DNA from: CAZIGM01 sp964538675
Lineage (GTDB): Bacteria; Bacillota; Bacilli; Tepidibacillales; Tepidibacillaceae
Length of the DNA stretch: 49,618 nt
Direction of reading: 5' to 3'
Assembly: GCA_964538675.1 (NCBI GenBank)
Contig: CAZIGM010000010.1
Coordinates: forward strand, 1-49,618
Shown: piece after piece, positions 1 to 8,569 of the stretch
Layout: every line of letters begins with the position of its first letter
Numbering within the stretch: the stretch's first letter is position 1
Translations under genes and position numbers: made by a program
The notes under the pieces: model-generated
Told to the model about the DNA's origin: nothing
Seen by the model: the letters and a program-made list of their open reading frames with translations, nothing else
Database searches by the model: none

Positions 1-1996
1 AGGCACGGAAATCTATATTATTGTTATTTTTATTTTTAAAAGATATATCCTGTTGAAGTATATATTTTTTATTAATTATAAATTTTTTCTCTATTTCTCT
101 TGATAAAATTTCTTTTGATTCTACAGTAAAATTCTCACCATCTTTATCAACCAAGATATATTTTTGATCTAATTTTTTAACATGCATGATCCCATTTCCA
201 GCAGCTAATGTTGTGGGTTTAATATAAACTGCACTGTATTTATATAGCATTTGTATTAGATCATTTATATTTGTATATTTTTTAGTAATCGGTAAATGGC
301 TTTTAATACTCGGATTTTTAGACAGCTCTGTCCAAAATCTCCATTTATTCGTATTAGAATATGGAAAATTAAATATGTTTTTACCAATATGCTCTATTAA
401 ATGTTTATAGACTTTTGGTTGTAAAGGGATACGTTTAAAAATAACTGACGGATAAGGGAAAGTATTTAAAGTAAAATTTTTAGATTCAGGATTATAATAA
501 TAACCTGTAATAATTTTATTTTTCATATCAATTGAACTTAATTTAAAAAGGAAAATGAGTCCTTTTATTTTATCGTAGTTCGTAAAACGTAATATTTGTT
601 GTTCTGGGTCATCATAATATCTTGGTAGGACTAACATACCTATAACTGGTCCTAGGTAAAGATGGTTTTCTTCTATATGATATTCGTAGGGTAAAGTAGG
701 TATAGTTAATGTATCAGATAATTTATTTGGTAAAAGTATTTCTCCAAGTTTTAACCTATTATCAATTTTAATGGTAAGGCTTTTCTCTAATATTCCAAAA
801 TGTAAAGTAATATAGCTTGATGTAATATTTAATTTTTCTAATGTAGATTGGCTAAGACATACTTTATTATCTGTTAAATTATTTAATATGACAGAATAAA
901 AAAATCTATTACAAATGTATTTAACAGTTAGATTCATTTTCATAGCACTAGAACCTTTAATAAGAATTAAACTATTAGAATCAATCAAGTTTTTCAAAAA
1001 TATATGCAATTCACTCTGATTATCAAAATGTTTAATCTTGTTAGACGGATATCCAGCTTCAATAGCACTTTTTTTAATTAATTTGGCTTCTTTACCATAA
1101 GTTAATATAGTATCAATTTTCTTATCAGTAAGATATTCTCCTATTTCTTTATGACCTTTTTCCGAATAGCTGCCTAATTCTAACATATCACCTAGTATTA
1201 CTATTTTCTTTTTGTTTTCGCCTAGTTTTATAAATACATCTATTGCAGCTTTGACAGATTGAGGATTAGCATTAACTGTATCATCAATTAAAACAGATTT
1301 ATTATTAAGTTTTATGAGGTTAAGTCGTTTAATTGGGGGGATATAATTTTTTAAACCTATCCTTATGTCAGCAGGGGTGAATTTAAGCTGATTTGATAAT
1401 GCGACGGCGAACAAGGCATTATAAATATTGTGCAATCCGAAAGTAGGAACAAAAAAATTTTCAGTCTTATTATTAATTTTTACATCAAAACTCATTCCAG
1501 TATCTAAATAATTAATATTGGTCGCAGTATATTTAGATTCGGAATTTATTCCGATTGTAATTATTTCACCTTCAAAATCTTTAGTATCTAATAATTTAGA
1601 ATTTTCATCATCATTATTAATTAGTAGAACACCTTTTTGGTCCATATTTTTAATAAGTAGTGACTTGAATTTTGCTGTTGATTCGATGCTGTTCCCTAAA
1701 TTACCATAATGAGCAGTACCTATATTTGTAATAATTGAGTAGTTGGGCTGAATAATATCACAATGTTTAATTCCTGCATTTGGTTTTCCCATCCCTAGTT
1801 CCAGAAGAATGGCATGATACGAAGAGTCAAATTGTTCTATTGTTTTTCTAATATGAATAGGTAAGTTTTTATTATCTATCGTTTTAAGAATTTTCCATTT
1901 TGTCATTAATATTGTGGCTATTAATTCTCTTGTCGTAGTTTTGCCCGAACTACCTGTTATTGCAATAGTAGGAACGTCTAAGATGAGTTTATCCAT
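1..1996 (-). CDS. Mur ligase (MurF-like) fused to YheC/D ATP-grasp domain, 3' end cut by window
   Basis: One uninterrupted frame of 665 codons runs from ATG at 1996 to the window edge; I checked it for stops codon by codon. The start has a TGGGGGT ribosome site. The N-terminal half is a Mur ligase: P-loop TGSSGKTT at residues 14-21, LLELGMGKPNAG, TNIGTAHYGNLG, and DDTVNANPQSVKAA before the C-terminal domain. The second half resembles YheC/YheD endospore-coat ATP-grasp proteins: LGPVIGML near residue 449, then YIKPTTLAAGNGI and YILQQDI close to the window edge. Mur ligases join an amino acid or peptide to an acyl acceptor with ATP, and ATP-grasp enzymes also form amide bonds. The P-loop lies near residue 15, whereas in MurF it follows a domain of about 100 residues that binds the UDP-sugar substrate. 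That domain is absent, so a classical MurF role is unlikely. The substrate is unknown. Confidence 0.85.
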   Translation of the reverse strand, partial: MDKLILDVPTIAITGSSGKTTTRELIATILMTKWKILKTIDNKNLPIHIRKTIEQFDSSYHAILLELGMGKPNAGIKHCDIIQPNYSIITNIGTAHYGNLGNSIESTAKFKSLLIKNMDQKGVLLINNDDENSKLLDTKDFEGEIITIGINSESKYTATNINYLDTGMSFDVKINNKTENFFVPTFGLHNIYNALFAVALSNQLKFTPADIRIGLKNYIPPIKRLNLIKLNNKSVLIDDTVNANPQSVKAAIDVFIKLGENKKKIVILGDMLELGSYSEKGHKEIGEYLTDKKIDTILTYGKEAKLIKKSAIEAGYPSNKIKHFDNQSELHIFLKNLIDSNSLILIKGSSAMKMNLTVKYICNRFFYSVILNNLTDNKVCLSQSTLEKLNITSSYITLHFGILEKSLTIKIDNRLKLGEILLPNKLSDTLTIPTLPYEYHIEENHLYLGPVIGMLVLPRYYDDPEQQILRFTNYDKIKGLIFLFKLSSIDMKNKIITGYYYNPESKNFTLNTFPYPSVIFKRIPLQPKVYKHLIEHIGKNIFNFPYSNTNKWRFWTELSKNPSIKSHLPITKKYTNINDLIQMLYKYSAVYIKPTTLAAGNGIMHVKKLDQKYILVDKDGENFTVESKEILSREIEKKFIINKKYILQQDISFKNKNNNNIDFRA

Positions 1997-2105
1997 TTTA
2001 ATACCCCCATATAAATAATAAATTATAAAATAATATATTCTAAAAAAATAAGTATGTATGGGGGAGAATCTCTATTTATAAAAAAATAATTAAATAAATC
2101 ACTTG

Positions 2106-2798
2106 TTATTTCGCCTTATTTATAGCTAGCATAGCTAATAATAAAGTTGGGTCAATTTTTTCGATTTCATTATGTAAATACGGGAAAATAAGAGGTAATT
2201 CCGTGCAGCCTCCTAACACTAGATCAATTCCCCTTTTTTTATATTCTAATAAGATTTGATTCAATGCTTCGATATAAGGATTTGATGAAATAAAACCTGC
2301 TTTAATAGAATTAAGAGTATTTGTAATAATTTTTTGTTCTCTTTTACTCGGTATAGTAATCTTACAATAATTATTAAAGGCTTTTTGATACAAATTATTA
2401 TTAATAGTTGTTTCAGTTGCAAGTATAAGAATTTGTATATTTTTATAATCTTTTCGCTTTTTTATTGTATGTACAGTATTTTCTACCATACTGTAGAAAG
2501 GAATAGTAACGGCATTTTTAAGTTCATCGTACCACAAATGTGCTGTGTGACAAGGCATAATTATAAAATCAACTCCAGCATTCTCTAATAATATAGCAGA
2601 TTTTTTTAATTCTATTAAGGGATTATCAAATGAGTTGGTTAAAACACCGGTCCTAGGTGGGATTTTTGGATTATTATAAATTAGTATTTGAAGATGTTCT
2701 TGATCTATCGTAGCTGGGGTATTTAAAACAATTTTTTGGTATAAATCGATTGTTGCAACTGGTCCCATACCACCAAGAATACCAATGATTTTTGTCAT
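2106..2798 (-). CDS. aspartate/glutamate racemase family amino acid racemase
   Basis: This 230-residue protein belongs to the PLP-independent Asp/Glu racemase superfamily, which uses two cysteines to invert the alpha carbon of an amino acid. Visible features are the start IGILGGMGPVAT, the first catalytic cysteine Cys83 in MPCHTAH, and the second, Cys198, in LGGCTELPLI. In most relatives the first motif reads PCNTAH, so an Asn is replaced by His here and the substrate may differ. The start has an AAGGAAG ribosome site. It lies 109 bases upstream of the Mur ligase/YheC-D fusion on the same strand. The two may be co-transcribed, the racemase supplying a D-amino acid to the ligase, but that link is inference. 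Family assignment is firm; the substrate is not known. Confidence 0.88.
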   Translation of the reverse strand: MTKIIGILGGMGPVATIDLYQKIVLNTPATIDQEHLQILIYNNPKIPPRTGVLTNSFDNPLIELKKSAILLENAGVDFIIMPCHTAHLWYDELKNAVTIPFYSMVENTVHTIKKRKDYKNIQILILATETTINNNLYQKAFNNYCKITIPSKREQKIITNTLNSIKAGFISSNPYIEALNQILLEYKKRGIDLVLGGCTELPLIFPYLHNEIEKIDPTLLLAMLAINKAK

Positions 2799-2920
2799 TC
2801 TTATCTAACTTCCTTTACTTTAATAGACTCATCATTTTTAATTAATTGTATTTCTTTTATGATAAGATATGTTTGAAAAGTTCTAAAGGTACTTAGTTCA
2901 TTGTTATATATTAAAATATG

Positions 2921-3157
2921 TTTATCCAAATATGATAAGACCCCCACTTACACACAAAGTGCGCAAGACTCGCTAAAGGAACAAAATTCCTTAGTCTCGC
3001 TATGTTAAGTGGGGGAGAATGAATTTAGGATAAGTTTTACTAGAATTCAGGTGGAGTTAAAGAAAACTTGATTTACGCAAGTTTAAACGTAGCGTAAGTC
3101 TTAGTTGCACTTATACCTTTAGGTGAAAAACTCCACCTGAATAAAGTTCAGCTTTAT
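2921..3157 (+). repeat. stem-loop-ended intergenic repeat, copy A (full length)
   Basis: This copy shares its two ends with copy B (39061-39281, inverted) and copy C (14365-14411). The left end is a hairpin (TTATCC..TGATAA) followed by GACCCCCACTTACACAC. The right end is a hairpin of ATAAAG, a 5-base loop and CTTTAT. Inside, 2941-2950 pairs with 3006-3015 (CCCCCACTTA/TAAGTGGGGG), and 3045-3058 pairs with 3129-3142 (ATTCAGGTGGAGTT and its complement). The roughly 110 bases at the right are nearly identical in copies A and B, while the centre differs. It has no coding capacity. Hairpins near both ends without terminal inverted repeats suggest a non-autonomous relative of IS200/IS605 elements; that is inference. 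It fills most of the gap between the racemase and the AhpD-like gene. Confidence 0.75.
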
Positions 3158-3190
3158 ATTTATTTGCATTGATTTGGGGGTATTTATTTT

Positions 3191-3679
3191 ATGGATAAGT
3201 TCAGTAAACGATATTATAATAGCTTTGCTCAATTTCGTAATGATTTAAGGGAACTAAATAAAACTAGAAAAATTGAAAAATCTTATGGGTATAAAGAGAT
3301 GATTAGTAATGATTTTAGAGAAAGACTTATGTTAGCTGTGACGGGAGTTAATGATTGTAGCTATTGCACCTATATACATAGTAAAGCTGCTTTGAAATCA
3401 GGCGTTAATGAAGAAGAAGTTTGTATGTTATTGCAAGGTAAGTATGATAATTGCCCAAAAGAAGAAATTCCTGCGATTTTTTATGCACAGCATTGGGCGG
3501 ACAGCAATGGAAATCCAGATTTTGAGTCTAAACAAAAATTAATAGATATATACGGAGAAAAGAAGGCATTAATCATTGAGAAATATCTAAGAATAATTCG
3601 TTTGGGAAATTTAACAGGCAATACTTTTGATTATTTTCGATATAAAATATCTAGAGGTAGATTTGGATTAAATAAATAG
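3191..3679 (+). CDS. AhpD-like / carboxymuconolactone decarboxylase family protein
   Basis: This 162-residue protein is of the alkylhydroperoxidase AhpD-like fold. The redox motif CSYCTYIH gives Cys56, Cys59 and His63, the CxxCxxxH pattern used by AhpD for thiol-based peroxide or disulfide reduction. The surrounding RLMLAVTGVNDC and the following SKAALKSGV fit the family's helical core. A GGGGG ribosome site precedes ATG at 3191. It stands alone between a repeat and a convergent gene, so context does not define its partner. It probably acts in the cytoplasm in peroxide or thiol stress; the physiological substrate is unknown. Confidence 0.8.
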   Translation: MDKFSKRYYNSFAQFRNDLRELNKTRKIEKSYGYKEMISNDFRERLMLAVTGVNDCSYCTYIHSKAALKSGVNEEEVCMLLQGKYDNCPKEEIPAIFYAQHWADSNGNPDFESKQKLIDIYGEKKALIIEKYLRIIRLGNLTGNTFDYFRYKISRGRFGLNK

Positions 3680-3720
3680 TTAGAACTCACTAGGGGAACA
3701 AAGTAATAGGTTTTTTTTAA

Positions 3721-3749
3721 AGAAAAAACACACCTTAGGAGAAGGTGTG
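3721..3749 (-). terminator. rho-independent terminator of the DUF294 gene
   Basis: On the minus strand an 8-bp stem (3729-3736 with 3742-3749, CACACCTT/AAGGTGTG) is followed by a run of T (3721-3728). It lies 25 bases beyond the stop of the minus-strand gene ending at 3774. Confidence 0.85.
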
Positions 3750-3773
3750 ACAGATTTACTGATGATATATAAA

Positions 3774-5711
3774 TTATACATGTATAAAGTCTTCTTTGAC
3801 AATTGCAATTAAAGTTTCAATAGCTTTAAGTGACTCTTTTAATTCCAATTTTTCGTGCTGGTCTAAAGTAGTAAGGTTTATATAGTTATCTAGGTCTTTG
3901 CTACTTTTCAATTTATCTAAGTTTGTGGAAATGCGGAATTGCATTATGTTTTGGAAAGCTTTATCTAATGAATCTGCTAGACCGTTAGATAGGGTTTTTT
4001 TATTTTTTAGATAGTGAATACGTTCTAATGTATTAGTGGAATTAGAATTTTCACTTACTGCTAACAATCTAATGCAGTCCACTAAATATACAGAAATTGA
4101 AGTTTTTATATCAATTTCATGCTTATGCTCTTTAGAATGTCCCCCTATTGGATTACCAAAAATACTTAATGGTAATCTTCCTTGACAAGCATCCTGTGCT
4201 AAGAAGCTTAAAGCTAGTGGTAAGGAGGAGAAACATTTATTAGTGTAGTCCCGTAATTCTTCAGCTAATGGAAAGTGCCCATAGACTGGTCTAAAATCCA
4301 AAAATATTGTTAGAAGCCGTATGTTTATTTTTTCTAGCACATTTACCCATGCTGAAATCTTTGAATTCCAGTATGATGTATTACCGCGCCATACAGAGTT
4401 CGAGGCCATAACATTTCCTGGGCAAGGAGCAAATCCACAAGTAGTAAGCCCATCATTTACTAGATTTGCTAAATGTGTAAAATATGTTTCAACTTTTTTT
4501 GCAAGTGCAACATCGGATACAGTTTCATAGATTAAAGCATTATCTTGATCTGTTCTTAAAAATTGTTCTCTTCGTCCACTACTACCCATAGTAAGCCAAC
4601 AAAATTTTACAGGTGGTGGTCCGAATTCAGATGACATTTTTTCAATAGATAAGTCTATAACTTGTCGTGTTACTCTATCATAGAATTCAGTTATAATATC
4701 AAGTATTTCAGGAATAGGCGCTTTTTCCATCATTAAACCATTAAGAACTTGTTCAATCTCTTGTCCTACTAGTGCTAAATCACTTAAATTAGACTGGGTT
4801 TCAAGTCTATCAATAACACTTATAACTCCACTATTTCTTGATCTAATTAAATCACGAATTGTAATTATTCCTATCGGAGTATTAGCCTCTGTTACAATTG
4901 CATGCTTAACTTGTTCTTTAGTCATTGCAAGAAGTATTTGATAATAGAAGCTATCAGCACTCACGCAAAGAGGGTCCTTAGTCGCAATTTCTGATGCAAG
5001 GTGGTTGTCGGGAGATAGATTTTTGGCAATTACGTTTTCAACTAAATCCTTTTCAGTAATTGAACCACAGACATTATCATTCTTATCAACTATTACGATG
5101 CTACTTACATGATGAGCACTCATTTTTTTAGCCACTTGATTTATTTTTTCAGTTGGAGAACAAGTAATAACAGGAGAATTCATTAACTCACTAGCGCGCT
5201 TTTGAGCTCCTTGATTCTCATATGTAATTAATCCTTTCATTATTCCCTGATCTGTAGGTATTTTATTTATAAGATTGTAGAAGTGGTCAGCTACCATCAT
5301 ATTAAAAAGATTAGCAAAGGTACCATTGGTTTCAATTAAGAACTCTATATCTTTGCTTTTTATTAATAAACAATCCAGTTCTGTTAGACATTTTACGGTA
5401 GCAACGTATGATTTATTTGAAAGAACAACAGTTTCTCCAAAGAAGCTACTGCGATTTCTGTAGTCTAAAACAAAATTATCTCCTTTATTATTTTTTACAG
5501 AGATTTCAGCTAAACCAGAAACTACAATAAATAATATTTTTTTTGATTCATCACCTTGTCGAAATATATAACTATCGACAGGAAACACCTTACGTTCAAT
5601 CTTTGGAACTAATTGTTCCAAGGTTTCAAGCGAAAGATAAGAAAATGGCTGTATTTCTTGTAATATACTAGAATAATTAATCGATTCTGGATCATTTTTG
5701 TCTTTAGTCAA
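3774..5711 (-). CDS. cNMP-binding / CBS / DUF294 nucleotidyltransferase-like regulator
   Basis: This 645-residue protein has four parts: a cyclic-nucleotide-binding-like domain (about residues 20-140, with FGETVVLSNK); a CBS pair (about 175-290, with HHVSSIVIVDKND and IGIITIRDLI); a DUF294 putative nucleotidyltransferase domain with GSSGRRE at 376-382 and TDQDNA at 387-392; and a DUF294 C-terminal helical domain. The GS..R and DxD-like motifs match the GlnD/nucleotidyltransferase fold, so a metal-bound active site looks intact. In many bacteria this family is encoded beside SSS symporters with a DUF4212 partner, as here, and it is presumed to regulate transport in response to nucleotide or energy state. 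It starts 37 bases after the small membrane protein gene and ends at a clear terminator. Biochemical activity is not established. Confidence 0.88.
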   Translation of the reverse strand: MTKDKNDPESINYSSILQEIQPFSYLSLETLEQLVPKIERKVFPVDSYIFRQGDESKKILFIVVSGLAEISVKNNKGDNFVLDYRNRSSFFGETVVLSNKSYVATVKCLTELDCLLIKSKDIEFLIETNGTFANLFNMMVADHFYNLINKIPTDQGIMKGLITYENQGAQKRASELMNSPVITCSPTEKINQVAKKMSAHHVSSIVIVDKNDNVCGSITEKDLVENVIAKNLSPDNHLASEIATKDPLCVSADSFYYQILLAMTKEQVKHAIVTEANTPIGIITIRDLIRSRNSGVISVIDRLETQSNLSDLALVGQEIEQVLNGLMMEKAPIPEILDIITEFYDRVTRQVIDLSIEKMSSEFGPPPVKFCWLTMGSSGRREQFLRTDQDNALIYETVSDVALAKKVETYFTHLANLVNDGLTTCGFAPCPGNVMASNSVWRGNTSYWNSKISAWVNVLEKINIRLLTIFLDFRPVYGHFPLAEELRDYTNKCFSSLPLALSFLAQDACQGRLPLSIFGNPIGGHSKEHKHEIDIKTSISVYLVDCIRLLAVSENSNSTNTLERIHYLKNKKTLSNGLADSLDKAFQNIMQFRISTNLDKLKSSKDLDNYINLTTLDQHEKLELKESLKAIETLIAIVKEDFIHV

Positions 5712-5748
5712 AATATAACCCCCCTAAACAATATTACATAATAGTATA

Positions 5749-6165
5749 TTATTCTTCACGTATAAAATGCCCTGAACCTAACCAACTAGAAAGAGCAAAT
5801 ATTAGATAAATTGCTTGTGTAGCTTCACTTCCTTGTAATAGAAGTTGAAGACCTATTCCTAGTCCTAATGCAGGGGTGACAAGTAAAAAGGTTCTAAAGA
5901 TTCTTTCAAAACCTTTCTTTGGAGGGATAGGCCATAGTTTCGAGAAAACGACACCTAATGCCATCCCTAAAAAAACTACTATAACTATTTGTATAAGTGC
6001 TTTCCAATCTGGAAAAGGCCAATCAAATAAGAAATAACCTATAAGATAAAATAATTCTAAAACAAGGGTGATTCCTAATGCTTTTTTAACAACTCTTAAA
6101 TCTAAGTATGGTAGTAGTAAGTATATGGCAATTGTGAGACCTCCAAAAATATATATTGTAATCAT
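5749..6165 (-). CDS. small integral membrane protein of the symporter cluster
   Basis: I do not recognise the family. The 138-residue protein is almost entirely hydrophobic, with about four predicted transmembrane segments (near residues 3-20, 28-48, 56-78 and 90-132) and short charged loops such as KLWPIPPKKGFER. A GGGGGT ribosome site precedes ATG at 6165. It sits between the SSS symporter and the DUF294 regulator on the same strand, 37 bases before the latter, so the two are probably co-transcribed. A terminator hairpin separates it from the symporter upstream. A role linked to the transporter is guessed from position only. Confidence 0.75.
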   Translation of the reverse strand: MITIYIFGGLTIAIYLLLPYLDLRVVKKALGITLVLELFYLIGYFLFDWPFPDWKALIQIVIVVFLGMALGVVFSKLWPIPPKKGFERIFRTFLLVTPALGLGIGLQLLLQGSEATQAIYLIFALSSWLGSGHFIREE

Positions 6166-6200
6166 GTAAATACCCCCTTATTTTATTAAAAAATGGATAA

Positions 6201-6235
6201 AAAAAAACTAGTCGGGAAGAAAATATTCTTCCCGA
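6201..6235 (-). terminator. terminator after the SSS symporter
   Basis: On the minus strand the stem TCGGGAAGA (6212-6220 with 6227-6235) is followed, after CTAG, by eight T (complement of 6201-6208). It splits the transporter genes from the downstream membrane protein and DUF294 regulator, which would need read-through or their own promoter. Confidence 0.8.
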
Positions 6236-6274
6236 TAAGTATATCATAATTAGTTAAAATTTTTGTTAATATTA

Positions 6275-7960
6275 TTAGTTACTACTAGTGCCTAATTCTC
6301 TAGGTATACGAATGTTTTCTACTAATTCTTGAATTTCTTTAGGTGGTGGTGCTGTTACTCTAGAAACAATAAGAGCTATAGCAAAGTTTATAAGCATACC
6401 GATTGTTCCTACCCCTTGAGCATTAATACCAAAGAAATTATCAAGTAAAGGTGTAGCTGTACCAAGAATTTGTACAGAACGCATTAGTAAAATCATAATT
6501 ACTGTAAAGGTTAATCCTGTGACCATTCCAGCTACTGCTCCTTGTTTATTCATTCGTTTATCAAAAATACCTAAGAATATACCTGGGAACAGACTCGAGG
6601 CGGCTAATCCAAAGGCAATGGCTACAACTTCACCAACAAATCCTGGAGGATTAACACCAAAGTATCCTGCAATAATAATTGAAACAAAAATCATTCCACG
6701 AGCTACTCTTAACCTTTCTCTTTCAGTAGCATTAGTTTTAAAGATACGATAATAAATATCATGTGAAACTGCACTTGACATTGCAAGGATAAGTCCTGCT
6801 GCTGTAGATAATGCTGCCGCTAATCCACCTGCAGCTACTAGTGCAATTACGAATGGAGCTAAGTCTGCTACTTCAGGTGTTGAAAGAACGATAATATCTT
6901 TATCAATTTTAACCTCATTAGTATCATCATTAGAAAATTTAAGTATTCCATCACCATTTTTATCATCTAGAACAAGTAATCCTGTAGTTTCCCACTTAGA
7001 TACCCATTCTACTTGTCGTGCTTCTTCGATAGGTTTAGCGTTAAGACTGTCTATCAAATTATATTTTGCAAATACACCTATTGCTGGAGCAGTTGTATAA
7101 AGAAGAGCAATAAATACTAGCGCCCAAACTCCAGACCAACGTGCTGCACGAACACTTTTTGCTGTATAAAAACGTGTGATTACATGAGGTAATCCAGCAG
7201 TACCACACATTAAAGCTGCTACTATCATAAATACGTTAAGCTTTGACATATTAGTAAATGGTGCCATATATTCTGTTAAACCTAAATCTACTTGAATTAG
7301 AGTCAAGCGTTCAGCTATATCAGAAAAAGTAAAAGCTAGTTGAGGTACTGGATTTCCAGTTAATTTATTAGCAATTGCAATTGCTGGAATTAAGTAAGCT
7401 ATTATAAGTACACTATATTGAGCAACCTGTGTCCAAGTAATCCCTTTCATACCGCCTAAGATTGCAAATGCACCAACAATCAAAACACCAATGATAACTC
7501 CAACTACTATATCCACTTGTAGATATCGACTAAATACAATACCTACACCACGCATTTGTCCAGCAACATAAGTTATAGATATTATAATAGTTGAAACTGC
7601 CGCAACTGCACGAGCAGTATTAGAATAATAGCGGTCACCTATAAAATCAGGTACTGTATATCTTCCGAATTTACGTAGGTATGGAGCAAGAAGCATAGTA
7701 AGTAAAACATATCCACCTGTCCAACCCATTAAATAGATTGTTCCATCATAACCAAGGAACGAAATTAGTCCGGCCATTGATATAAATGATGCTGCAGACA
7801 TCCAATCGGCTGCGATTGCTGCACCGTTAGCAACAGCGGGTATATTATTACCGGCTACATAGAAATTTTTTGTATCTACTGCTCTAGCTCTCCAACCGAT
7901 ATAAATATATAATCCAAATGTTAATGTAATGAAAATTATCGTTAAGATTTCTACACTCAT
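6275..7960 (-). CDS. sodium:solute symporter (SSS family, ActP/VC_2705-like)
   Basis: This 561-residue transporter has the SSS (LeuT-fold) pattern of about 13 membrane helices. Recognisable stretches include GNNIPAVANGAAIAADWMSA near residues 37-56 and AALSTAAGLILAMSSAVSHD, the latter matching the sodium-site helix of the family. Family members use the sodium gradient to import small carboxylates such as acetate, or related solutes. A soluble insert around residues 315-365 contains DKNGDGILKF, an EF-hand-like calcium loop, also seen in members of this subfamily. It follows the DUF4212 gene by 3 bases, the usual two-component arrangement. A terminator lies just downstream. The actual substrate is not shown by the sequence. 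Confidence 0.92.
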   Translation of the reverse strand: MSVEILTIIFITLTFGLYIYIGWRARAVDTKNFYVAGNNIPAVANGAAIAADWMSAASFISMAGLISFLGYDGTIYLMGWTGGYVLLTMLLAPYLRKFGRYTVPDFIGDRYYSNTARAVAAVSTIIISITYVAGQMRGVGIVFSRYLQVDIVVGVIIGVLIVGAFAILGGMKGITWTQVAQYSVLIIAYLIPAIAIANKLTGNPVPQLAFTFSDIAERLTLIQVDLGLTEYMAPFTNMSKLNVFMIVAALMCGTAGLPHVITRFYTAKSVRAARWSGVWALVFIALLYTTAPAIGVFAKYNLIDSLNAKPIEEARQVEWVSKWETTGLLVLDDKNGDGILKFSNDDTNEVKIDKDIIVLSTPEVADLAPFVIALVAAGGLAAALSTAAGLILAMSSAVSHDIYYRIFKTNATERERLRVARGMIFVSIIIAGYFGVNPPGFVGEVVAIAFGLAASSLFPGIFLGIFDKRMNKQGAVAGMVTGLTFTVIMILLMRSVQILGTATPLLDNFFGINAQGVGTIGMLINFAIALIVSRVTAPPPKEIQELVENIRIPRELGTSSN

Positions 7961-7963
7961 GCC

Positions 7964-8251
7964 TTATACCCCCTTTTTGTCCGTTAATTTGATTTCCTCA
8001 ACGTTATATTCTTTGTCCAAACGGTCCATGCGCCACGCGTAAATTAATAGTAAAATAATAAAAGTATAGATAGAACCTTGCTGCGCAAACCAGAATGATA
8101 GAGTAACGCCAAAGAATTGTACATTGCTTAGAACATCACCCAAAAGAATTGCAAAACCATATGAGACCAATGCCCAGAAAAATAAAAGAATGCTAATTAG
8201 TGTAACATTTTTCTTCCAGTATTCTTTAGACCTGTTTGACTTTTCAGTCAT
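7964..8251 (-). CDS. DUF4212 small subunit of the sodium:solute symporter
   Basis: This 95-residue protein starts MTEKSNRSKEYWKKN and has two transmembrane segments (about residues 17-38 and 50-73), with the family pattern WALVSYGFAILL and a final YAWRMDRLDKEY. DUF4212 proteins are encoded directly upstream of VC_2705-type SSS symporters and are taken as their small partner subunits. A longer frame reaches back to 8371, but ATG at 8251 is chosen because it has an AATGGAGGTG ribosome site at proper spacing and matches the family's length. It is the first gene of the transport unit, with a promoter candidate at 8310-8338. Confidence 0.9.
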   Translation of the reverse strand: MTEKSNRSKEYWKKNVTLISILLFFWALVSYGFAILLGDVLSNVQFFGVTLSFWFAQQGSIYTFIILLLIYAWRMDRLDKEYNVEEIKLTDKKGV

Positions 8252-8309
8252 GATAACACCTCCATTTAGTTTTTGGTTTAAGATAAATACTTGTAAATAT
8301 TTATATGCT

Positions 8310-8338
8310 ATTATCTTAAAACAACATGCCGTATACAA
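8310..8338 (-). promoter_or_regulatory. promoter candidate for the DUF4212/SSS unit
   Basis: On the minus strand TTGTAT (8333-8338) and GATAAT (8310-8315) are separated by 17 bases, giving a leader of about 50 bases before the start at 8251. Confidence 0.55.
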
Positions 8339-8540
8339 ACAATAAAATATGTGGTAATGGTAATAATTCAAATCTTAATGGTTTTTACAGTTATCTAAAC
8401 AGTTTTTAAAAGAAACAAAAAAATTAAATATTCTGAAAACTACTGCTTAATGTTAAATAGAACCATTCACTGGTGTTTGAAGAATAAGAAAAGAAAGGAC
8501 TTAGATTGGATAATTTAACCTATCTGAAAATATATAAAAA

Positions 8541-8567
8541 AAAATAAGCTTAAAAACAGCTTATTTT
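8541..8567 (-). terminator. terminator of the exonuclease gene
   Basis: The 10-bp stem AAAATAAGCT/AGCTTATTTT (8541-8550 with 8558-8567) lies 3 bases past the stop of the exonuclease gene, with A-rich sequence on one side and T-rich on the other, so it could work in both directions. Confidence 0.8.
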
Positions 8568-8569
8568 TT

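Larger units (their letters stand above)
8252..8569. other. regulatory gap upstream of the symporter unit
   Basis: No gene is seen here. The gap holds the promoter candidate at 8310-8338, two direct ACAGTT hexamers (8387-8392 and 8399-8404, 12 bases start to start) that could bind a LytTR-type regulator, and the terminator at 8541-8567. The rest is AT-rich without obvious structure. Confidence 0.5.

Noticed and set aside
1518..1709. Plus-strand open frame inside the Mur ligase fusion
   Set aside because: It is antisense to a long coding frame with clear domains, without a ribosome site.
3680..3720. Possible remnant of the repeat (AACTCACTAGGGGAACAAAG) after the AhpD-like gene
   Set aside because: Only a short, imperfect likeness to the interior of copy A; neither end hairpin is present.
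7964..8371. Longer DUF4212 protein of 135 residues
   Set aside because: The extra 40 residues have no ribosome site and contain hydrophobic and Cys-rich junk; ATG 8251 has a strong site and the family's length.
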